Shown piece after piece: positions 26,451 to 32,698 of a DNA stretch of 34,888 nt. This stretch comes from Butyrivibrio sp. (lineage in GTDB: Bacteria; Bacillota; Clostridia; Lachnospirales; Lachnospiraceae): assembly GCA_017446685.1 (NCBI GenBank), contig JAFSQI010000020.1, forward strand, positions 1-34,888, given 5' to 3'. A program made the translations under genes and the position numbers. Numbering within the stretch: the first letter of the stretch is position 1; each line of letters starts with the position of its first letter. The notes under the pieces are model-generated. The model saw only the letters and a list, made by a program, of their open reading frames with translations. It ran no database searches and was not told the origin of the DNA.

Positions 26451-28019
26451 ATGAGTAAAACTTCAAAATATACAGTTGAGAAAAAGGCAGCAGTCAAAAA
26501 CGGCGTATACAGAATGGGCTTTGCTGTACTGTCGATTATTATTAATAGCATCATACTTGTGTCGGTGGTTGTGTGGCTTGGAAATAGCTGGCCTGCATTT
26601 CATATGCTTCTTTCACTTTTCAGCGCTTTCATAGTGCTTGGAATCTATTCACAGCACAGAACAGTTTCCATGAAGATGCCTTGGATAATGCTGATACTTC
26701 TTTTGCCTGTTGCGGGGCTTGTCTTTTATCTCATGGTAGGTCTTAACAGCAGTACAAAGAAAATGAGAAAAAGATATGAAGACATTGATGCTGTACTTCT
26801 TCCTCTTTTGCCTGAAAATGCAGATATTTTGGATGAACTGGAAAATAAATATCCTTTTGTTGGGAATATAGCCTATTATCTTAAGAAGCATGCGGGATAT
26901 CCTGTATATAAGAACACAGATGTTGCCTACTATGATGATGCCGCAAAAGGGATAGAAGCACAGAAAGAAGAGCTAAAAAAAGCACAGCATTTTATTTTCA
27001 TGGAATATCATGCAATTGAAGATGCACAGAGCTGGCATGAAATCCAGGATATTCTCGAAGAAAAGGTAAAAGAAGGTGTTGAAGTAAGAGTTTTTTATGA
27101 TGATATGGGAAGCATAGGCTTTGTAAATACAGATTTTGTAAAAAGGCTTCGTGCCAAAGGAATCAGGGCAAGAGTTTTTAACCCCTTTGCGCCGGGACTC
27201 AATCTTTTCCTTAATAACAGAGATCACAGAAAAATAACTGTCATAGACGGAAAAGTCGGCTTCACGGGCGGCTACAATATTGCAAATGAGTATTTTCATT
27301 TGTGTGAGCCCTATGGCTTTTGGAAGGATACAGGAATAAAGCTTGAAGGAGATGCTGTAAGGTCTCTGACAATAACTTTTCTTGAAATGTGGAATGCCAT
27401 AAAAGGAAACGATATTGATGACGTTTCGTTTGAAAAGTATCTTGTAAACAATGAATATAAATCACATGAAGATGGTTTTGTTATTCCCTATGCCGACAGC
27501 CCTATGGATGATGTACAGGTTGGTGAAGACGTTTATATGAGTATGGCAGAAATGGCAAAGGACTATGTCTGGTTTATTACACCGTATCTTATCATCACTG
27601 ACGAAATGATAAATGTACTTTCTTTGGCTGCAAGACGAGGAGTAGATGTCAGAATAATAACTCCCGGAATCCCTGATAAAAAAATAATCTATAGCGTAAC
27701 AAGATCCTACTACAATATCCTTGCTAGAAATGGGGTGAAAATTTATGAATTTACGCCCGGCTTTTGTCATGCAAAAATGAGCATTTGCGATGATATAGCA
27801 GCGACCTGCGGTACAATTAATCTCGATTACAGAAGCCTATATCATCATTTTGAAAATGGATGCCTGTATTCAGATTGTAAAGCAGTAGCTGAGACAAAGG
27901 CAGATTTTCTTAAGATCTTTGATCAGTCAAAAGACGTAACTGATTATTATGTAAATAGCAGAGGTTCATTCCTGCGCTTTGGACAGATGATACTAAGGCT
28001 CTTTGCGCCGCTTATGTAA
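26451..28019 (+). CDS. cls: Cardiolipin synthase (phospholipase D family)
   Basis: This 522-residue membrane enzyme condenses two phosphatidylglycerol molecules into cardiolipin and glycerol. The N-terminus holds membrane segments (FAVLSIIINSIILVSVVVWL, HMLLSLFSAFIVLGIY, WIMLILLLPVAGLVFYLMVG). Two complete HxKxxxxD catalytic motifs follow: HRKITVID with His259, then GFTGGYNIANEY, and HAKMSICD with His440, then TCGTINLDYRSL. The length is slightly above the usual 480-510. ATG 26451 is preferred over ATG 26445 because GGGAG at 26440-26444 would touch the earlier codon. Downstream lies a nested inverted repeat that probably serves as its terminator. Confidence 0.94.
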   Translation: MSKTSKYTVEKKAAVKNGVYRMGFAVLSIIINSIILVSVVVWLGNSWPAFHMLLSLFSAFIVLGIYSQHRTVSMKMPWIMLILLLPVAGLVFYLMVGLNSSTKKMRKRYEDIDAVLLPLLPENADILDELENKYPFVGNIAYYLKKHAGYPVYKNTDVAYYDDAAKGIEAQKEELKKAQHFIFMEYHAIEDAQSWHEIQDILEEKVKEGVEVRVFYDDMGSIGFVNTDFVKRLRAKGIRARVFNPFAPGLNLFLNNRDHRKITVIDGKVGFTGGYNIANEYFHLCEPYGFWKDTGIKLEGDAVRSLTITFLEMWNAIKGNDIDDVSFEKYLVNNEYKSHEDGFVIPYADSPMDDVQVGEDVYMSMAEMAKDYVWFITPYLIITDEMINVLSLAARRGVDVRIITPGIPDKKIIYSVTRSYYNILARNGVKIYEFTPGFCHAKMSICDDIAATCGTINLDYRSLYHHFENGCLYSDCKAVAETKADFLKIFDQSKDVTDYYVNSRGSFLRFGQMILRLFAPLM

Positions 28020-28056
28020 GTTACAATAGTTACTGCGTATGAACGTTACCATTCAG

Positions 28057-28162
28057 GTTACAATTCAGTTGTCAGCCAGATGGGCACATTAATAAAGCCG
28101 ATGTGAGTGCATGATCACATCGGCTTTATTCGTGAACCACTGGCTAACAACTGAATTGTAAC
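28057..28162. repeat. Nested inverted repeat with internal terminator-like hairpin
   Basis: The outer arms (28057-28079 and 28140-28162) are 23 bases each and complementary at 22 positions, starting GTTACAATTCAGTTGT on the left. Inside is a perfect 16-bp stem (28091-28106 with 28115-28130) ending in CGGCTTTATT. The left-flank sequence GTTACAAT occurs again at 28020-28027. The inner hairpin could terminate cardiolipin synthase transcription. The overall form resembles a small non-autonomous inverted-repeat element, but no target duplication is evident. Confidence 0.85.
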
Positions 28163-28232
28163 TATAAATCAAGAAAGGAATCCAGAGCTAAGGGAAGCGC
28201 TCGAGGATCTTGATGAGTTTTTATTCGGATAA
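28158..28232 (+). pseudogene. Probable 3' remnant of a lost gene
   Basis: Reading from the end of the inverted repeat, one frame gives VTINQER followed by NPELREALEDLDEFLFG and a TAA stop at 28230-28232. It is an acidic amphipathic tail that looks like a protein C-terminus. An in-frame stop (28152-28154) lies within the repeat arm. A hairpin follows five bases later, as expected after a real gene. No start codon or ribosome binding site is present. The parent protein is not recognised. Confidence 0.4.
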
Positions 28233-28236
28233 AAAT

Positions 28237-28279
28237 AAGCCCTACTGAGTTGCTTGCCGAAAGCATTTCAGCAGGGCTT
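28237..28279 (+). terminator. Terminator-like hairpin after the gene remnant
   Basis: AAGCCCT and CTGA pair with TCAG and AGGGCTT (one A-C mismatch), with an inner TGCTT/AAGCA stem. It is followed by the interrupted T-run TTTGATTTTG. Confidence 0.65.
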
Positions 28280-28487
28280 TGATTTTGAGTGGTAAAATGA
28301 CTGGAAGTTAAGATTAACGTTTTGTGTATGGCCCGGCATTGTTGGAAATATTACCACTATTTAAAAGAAAATTACTGCGGAGCAGAACAAAAATGATAAT
28401 TAATTCCAAGTTAATTCAAAATTAATATATATTTAATCGTTATTTTGTATCATATTAATGTGACTGTTTTTTAGATAATAAAACTAA

Positions 28488-28510
28488 ACATTGGGGTCAG
28501 ACCTCTTTAC
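28488..28510. repeat. 23-bp direct repeat, left copy
   Basis: This copy has the core TTGGGGTCAGACCTCTTTAC preceded by ACA and is identical over 23 bases to 34565-34587. It contains the small palindrome GGTC-A-GACC. Here it is followed by CCCC, extending a GGGGT...ACCCC symmetry. The two copies bracket the four-gene signalling cassette. Confidence 0.93.
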
Positions 28511-28556
28511 CCCGAAGGCGGATTTTGAGAAGACTTAAAATGTGAGGACATTTGTG

Positions 28557-29390
28557 ATGCCAAATGATACTTCAAGTAAACTGCAAAAAGGAGAACTGAG
28601 ATTTACGATACTGGGTACCCGGGGATCAATGACGACGGCTTCGCCTGAAATGATGCGTTACGGCGGCAATACGACCAGCTATCTGTTTGAGACGGAAGAA
28701 GAGGCGATTATCATTGATGCGGGCACCGGAATCATGAACCTGCCGGACGTTGGAGAAAAGCGCCTTTCGCTTATCATAACTCATACGCATATCGATCATA
28801 TCCTGGGATTGCCGATGCTTTTGGGATCTCTGAGGAATAGAAACATCACTGTGTACGGCGAGATCAGGGGAGGATATACTATACGGCAGCAGTTGGAGAG
28901 ATATCTGTCGATTCCTCTTTGGCCTGTGAGCATTGATGACTATGATGTGACAGTAGATTTTGTAAACATAGCTGAAGGTGTTAGCTTCAGTATAGGAGGT
29001 GTCAGGATTGATACAATGCCGTCCAATCATCCCGGAGGCTCTACCATTTTTAAGCTCCTGTATGGCGGCAAAGTGGTGATTGTTGCAACAGACTTTGAGC
29101 ATTCGCCGGAAGCGTCGGAAGGCCTTATATCTTTTGCCCGGGGCTCTGATATGATGCTGTACGACGCTCAGTATACTCCGGATGAGTACGAACAGTGCAG
29201 GGGCTTTGGGCATTCAACCTATGAGCAGGCTGTGATTATTCAACAGAAGGCGGATATTAAGGAGATGCTCCTGGTTCATCATGCCCCCGGTCATACGGAT
29301 GCTTTTCTGGATGACCTTCAGTGCAGGCTTGAGGCAGAGGGCTGCAAGAATATTTCTTTTGCCAGAGAGGGATTTAAGACTGTTATTTAG
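28557..29390 (+). CDS. MBL-fold metallohydrolase (cyclic-phosphodiesterase-like)
   Basis: This 277-residue cytoplasmic protein is a metallo-beta-lactamase-fold hydrolase. It begins with the block FTILGTRGSMTTASPEMMRY and GGNTTSYLFE, the version found in PhnP/RNase Z-like phosphodiesterases. The metal site THTHIDH supplies His76, His78, Asp80 and His81, and further ligands are in MPSNHPGG, ATDFEHSPE and HHAPGHTD. The substrate is not proven; next to a nucleotide cyclase a cyclic-nucleotide phosphodiesterase role is attractive but inferred. ATG 28557 is used because AGG at 28545-28547 is well spaced; the upstream in-frame GTG 28542 is unlikely. It is the first of four co-directional genes with short spacers. 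Confidence 0.82.
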   Translation: MPNDTSSKLQKGELRFTILGTRGSMTTASPEMMRYGGNTTSYLFETEEEAIIIDAGTGIMNLPDVGEKRLSLIITHTHIDHILGLPMLLGSLRNRNITVYGEIRGGYTIRQQLERYLSIPLWPVSIDDYDVTVDFVNIAEGVSFSIGGVRIDTMPSNHPGGSTIFKLLYGGKVVIVATDFEHSPEASEGLISFARGSDMMLYDAQYTPDEYEQCRGFGHSTYEQAVIIQQKADIKEMLLVHHAPGHTDAFLDDLQCRLEAEGCKNISFAREGFKTVI

Positions 29391-29410
29391 GCAATAGCGG
29401 GAGGCTTTTT

Positions 29411-30865
29411 ATGGATATTTCGACTAACTATTCCGTGGATAACCTCATTCGCATAGCGATAGCACTTTCTGCGGAAAAAGATACATCTAAAGTTCTGGAT
29501 ATGATCCTTCAGGTCGCAATGAGGATCAGTCATTGTGATGCCGGAACTGTCTATGTTGTGGAAGATGACCATCTGAACTTTCACAACTCATATACCTATG
29601 CAAAAGGTTTTTTAAACGAATTCACAGCCAAAAAGAATACCATGCCTCCGGTGCCTATCAGCAGGGAGTACGTCAGCGCCTGCGCTGTTATTGATAAAAA
29701 AGAGATCAATATTGCGGACGTTTACGCCTCGGATCAGTACGATTTTTCAGGCGCAAAAAAATACGACAAGATGAGCGGCTATAGGACCAGGTCCATGATG
29801 GTTATCCCAATGGAGAATGATCGTGGGGAAGTGATAGGCGTTCTGCAGCTTATTAATGCGCAGGATGAGTCGGGGAATATCGTTGCATTTCCGGAGAAGG
29901 ATGAGGACATAATCAAAGCCCTGGCTTCCCTGGGAGCGGTTATCCTTACTAATAGGAGGCTGTCTGAGCAGGTTTCTGAGACTCTCCACTCTCTGGTGAG
30001 GGTTATGGTAGAGGCAATTGAAACACGAAGCTCCTATAATGCCAATCACACCAAAAACATGGCTTTCTATGCAGACCGTTTTTTGACCTACATAGGTGAG
30101 AACGGCGATGAGCGAAAACTAGAAGAGGAGGAGAGGGACGCATTTCTGATGAGCGTCTGGCTTCATGACATTGGGAAACTTGTTATTCCGCTGGAAATCA
30201 TGGATAAACCAACGAGACTTGGCGCTCTGGAAGATAAGGTAAAGAACAGGGTTACGATCGCATGTCTCATGGAGGAGATAACAGGCTACAGGGAACCTGA
30301 AAGGCGCAAGGAATGCGAAGAAAAGATAAGAATAATAAAGGACGCTCTTGCCCTGATCCTGGATTCAAATACCAAAGGCTTTTTGCCTGATGAGACCATT
30401 GAAGAGCTTGAGAAAGCAGCAGAAATTGGTTGTCTTACCGAAGATGGACGGGAGGTTCCGCTTCTTGCAAAGGATGAACTTACGGCCATAACGGTTCGCA
30501 AGGGTACCCTCACGGATGAAGAGCGCAGCATCATGCAGAGTCATGTTACCTACACACTAAGGATGCTTAAAAAGATGCATTTTGAGGGCTATTACAAGAA
30601 CGTACCAAAGTGGGCGGCCGGACACCATGAATTTCTTGACGGGACAGGATACCCTGATCATCTTAAGGCCGAGGATATATCTAAAGAGGTCAGACTACTG
30701 ACAATTATTGATGTTTACGATGCCCTGACGGCGGAGGATCGTCCCTATAAGCCTCCGATGCCTCCGGAAAAAGCCTTTTCCATATTGGACAGCATGTCCG
30801 ACGAGGGCAAGATTGACAAAAAAATCCTGCAGATGTTTAAGGATAGCGGCGCGTGGAAGAAGTAA
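29411..30865 (+). CDS. GAF domain plus HD-GYP phosphodiesterase-like protein
   Basis: This 484-residue soluble protein has an N-terminal GAF domain (about 10-180). It is of the type seen in phosphodiesterases and cyclases (ISHCDAGTVYVVEDDHL, INIADVYASD, SMMVIPMENDRGEVIGVLQL). The end INAQ...F...DED loosely follows the NKxnFxnDE signature. The HD-GYP domain has His252-Asp253 in HDIGK, His378, His405-His406 in GHHEFLDGTGYP (GTGYP at 411-415) and VDVYDA-like IIDVYDALTAEDRPYK. HD-GYP proteins cleave cyclic dinucleotides such as c-di-GMP. The gap between HDIGK and the next metal His is about 126 residues instead of roughly 30, so there is an unusual helical insertion. GGGAGG serves ATG 29411. Confidence 0.88.
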   Translation: MDISTNYSVDNLIRIAIALSAEKDTSKVLDMILQVAMRISHCDAGTVYVVEDDHLNFHNSYTYAKGFLNEFTAKKNTMPPVPISREYVSACAVIDKKEINIADVYASDQYDFSGAKKYDKMSGYRTRSMMVIPMENDRGEVIGVLQLINAQDESGNIVAFPEKDEDIIKALASLGAVILTNRRLSEQVSETLHSLVRVMVEAIETRSSYNANHTKNMAFYADRFLTYIGENGDERKLEEEERDAFLMSVWLHDIGKLVIPLEIMDKPTRLGALEDKVKNRVTIACLMEEITGYREPERRKECEEKIRIIKDALALILDSNTKGFLPDETIEELEKAAEIGCLTEDGREVPLLAKDELTAITVRKGTLTDEERSIMQSHVTYTLRMLKKMHFEGYYKNVPKWAAGHHEFLDGTGYPDHLKAEDISKEVRLLTIIDVYDALTAEDRPYKPPMPPEKAFSILDSMSDEGKIDKKILQMFKDSGAWKK

Positions 30866-30886
30866 TACAGCAAAGGAGATTGTGGA

Positions 30887-32509
30887 ATGGATAGTAAGAA
30901 AAAGAAAATTCTGGTTGCAGCTCTGGTGACAGCGGTTGTTATTATCGGGATTATCATAGCCGTATTCATTTCAAATAACCGCCTTACTGCCAGTACAATG
31001 AGATTTCTGAGAAGGGAAGGTATTGTCAGACTCTTTGAAAAGGAAAAAGAGAAGACGATATCTGATAATCTGCGTCTTAATGCCGGCAATATTCTTAATA
31101 CCGAGTCGGCCTCTCTTGCAGGCATTGCCCTTGATGACACTAAGATCGTCACTGTGAATGAGCTAAGCCGTGCACAGTTCGACCAGAAGGGCAAAAAACT
31201 TGATATTAACCTGACGGAAGGAAGTCTCTTTTTCGAGATCACCAAGAAGCTTGCTGCGGATGAGAGCTTTGATATCAGGACCTCCACCATGGTTGTTGGT
31301 ATCAGGGGCACTTCTGGCTACGTTTCCGTGGATGAGGACGGGCATGAAGTCGTTTACATAACTGAGGGAAGCGTTGAGATCATAGGAACCAATCCCAGAA
31401 CCAAGGAAAAGAAGACTATCACTGTTTCCGCAGGGCAGCGGGTAAAGACATATCTGTATTACGACAGGACCGTGGACAGCATAATGTTTGAGCTGGAAGA
31501 TGTCACGGAAGATGATCTGAACGAATTTATAGTTGCAAGGCTTGCTGAAAATGAGTCTTTGATCGATCTGGTCTGCTCAGCAACAGGATGGGATAAGAAA
31601 AAGATACTGGGCATAGAGGATGAAGATACCATGCTGGCTTCAGCTGAGGATGTCACTGATCAGCAGTCCTCCGGAGGTGGAGGCGGTTCGGACAGCAATC
31701 AGTCTCAAACGGGGAATGATTCATCCGCTAATACATTAGGCAGCACAACCGGAAACGCAATCGGAAGCACAACAGGAAACACAACCGGAAGCACAACCGG
31801 AAACTCAGCAAATAGTAAGAAATTAACGACTGCAGTGACCACAACAGGAGAGTCTTCCGGTGGTGTTTCTGAAAGCGCGTCCACAGCAGTATCTACTCAG
31901 AAAACCAATGCTCAGGAGGAGTATCAAAAGTTCTATGATGCTATAAAGCAGGCAGAAGCTGAGGAAGCTGAACAGGCCAGAAACAAGGGACAGGGCTCAA
32001 CCGGCAGCAGCAATAGCTTGGATAATTCCGACAGCCGGGAAGCTGATCAGCAGTCTGGGGATAATGCCTCTGCCGCAGATGATGGTAATACGGATAGCGG
32101 AACCGGAGGTAACGAAGGCAACGCTGACACCAACACAGACACCAACACAGATACCAATGCAGACACCAACACAGACACCAACACAGATACCAACACCGAC
32201 ACCAATACGGATACAAACACAGATACAAACACAGATACCAACACCGACACCAACACCAACACCAACACAGATACCAATGCAGACACCAACACAGATACCA
32301 ACACCGACACCAATACGGATACAAACACAGATACAAACACAGATACCAACACAGATATCAATACCGACACCAACACAGATACCAATACCGACACCAACAC
32401 AGATACGGACACTAATACCGATACAGATACCGGCACGGATACTGATACCGGTACCGATACAAATACAGATAGTGGAACTGAGGAATCGGCGAAATATGAC
32501 GGGCCTTAA
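30887..32509 (+). CDS. FecR-domain membrane protein with Thr-Asp-Thr-Asn repeat tail
   Basis: This 540-residue protein has one N-terminal membrane helix (about 8-28) and an extracellular FecR domain (about 60-175) with STMVVGIRGTSGYVSVDEDG and VYITEGSVEIIG. A helical segment with VARLAENESLIDLVCSATGW follows. From about residue 260 it is low-complexity: a Gly/Ser stretch, a run of TTGN-type repeats, and from about 414 to 531 a long alternation of Thr, Asp and Asn. FecR domains usually sense or relay signals at the envelope; the tail may span the cell wall. AAGGAG serves ATG 30887. The frame ends at TAA 32507-32509, but protein-like sequence continues in the same frame to 32659, so this copy may be truncated. 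Confidence 0.85.
   Translation: MDSKKKKILVAALVTAVVIIGIIIAVFISNNRLTASTMRFLRREGIVRLFEKEKEKTISDNLRLNAGNILNTESASLAGIALDDTKIVTVNELSRAQFDQKGKKLDINLTEGSLFFEITKKLAADESFDIRTSTMVVGIRGTSGYVSVDEDGHEVVYITEGSVEIIGTNPRTKEKKTITVSAGQRVKTYLYYDRTVDSIMFELEDVTEDDLNEFIVARLAENESLIDLVCSATGWDKKKILGIEDEDTMLASAEDVTDQQSSGGGGGSDSNQSQTGNDSSANTLGSTTGNAIGSTTGNTTGSTTGNSANSKKLTTAVTTTGESSGGVSESASTAVSTQKTNAQEEYQKFYDAIKQAEAEEAEQARNKGQGSTGSSNSLDNSDSREADQQSGDNASAADDGNTDSGTGGNEGNADTNTDTNTDTNADTNTDTNTDTNTDTNTDTNTDTNTDTNTDTNTNTNTDTNADTNTDTNTDTNTDTNTDTNTDTNTDINTDTNTDTNTDTNTDTDTNTDTDTGTDTDTGTDTNTDSGTEESAKYDGP
32126..32468 (+). repeat. Tandem 12-bp repeat array coding Thr-Asp-Thr-Asn
   Basis: The array is built from degenerate 12-base units of the form ACAGATACCAAC/ACCGACACCAAC, each coding four residues. 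A longer period is also visible: the block ATACCAATGCAGACACCAAC occurs at 32151-32170 and exactly 120 bases later at 32271-32290. The second copy then lacks about one 12-base unit, a sign of slippage or segmental duplication. Confidence 0.92.
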
Positions 32510-32659
32510 TATAACGCTGATTCTGCAGCTAATGATGGTTGGGAAGATTTGGGACGAGGCCTGTATGAAAATGATGGTTACTATTATAATTCTGAGTCGG
32601 GAAAATATACTGATTCCAATGGCAACGTATATGATTCTGACGGAAACCTGAAAACATGA
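32510..32659 (+). other. In-frame continuation of the FecR gene beyond its TAA
   Basis: Directly after the TAA the same frame runs 49 codons to TGA 32657-32659. It codes YNADSAANDGWEDLGRGLYE followed by NDGYYYNSESGKYTDSNGN and a short tail. The Tyr/Asn/Asp/Gly-rich, near-repetitive content is like a cell-surface protein end, and there is no start codon or ribosome binding site of its own. With this extension the gap to the cyclase gene is 39 bases, in line with the 20-21 base gaps elsewhere in the cassette; without it the gap is 189. Confidence 0.6.
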
Positions 32660-32698
32660 TGGAATGGATATAATCATTCACTTTTCCCAGCGAGGATA

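Larger units (their letters stand above)
28020..28556. other. Complex 537-base intergenic region
   Basis: In order this region holds short GTTAC-type repeats (28020-28056), a nested inverted repeat (28057-28162), the apparent 3' tail of a lost gene (28158-28232), a terminator-like hairpin (28237-28279), about 200 bases of A/T-rich sequence with no recognisable gene, and the first 23-bp direct repeat (28488-28510). The promoter of the downstream cassette must lie in the last 250 bases, but no box stands out. Confidence 0.7.

Noticed and set aside
28626-29213. Minus-strand frame of 195 residues within the MBL gene
   Set aside because: It lies wholly within a gene with clear MBL motifs and shows no family features.
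32126-32468. CRISPR-like or regulatory direct-repeat array
   Set aside because: The units are contiguous 12-bp coding repeats in frame with the FecR gene, with no unique spacers and no cas genes.
31941-32677. Several long minus-strand open frames of Val/Cys/Ile-rich sequence (131, 226 and 129 residues), and a 195-residue plus-strand frame in this region
   Set aside because: They are mirror images or frame shifts of the 12-bp repeat array in the FecR gene, with extreme repetitive composition and no ribosome binding sites.
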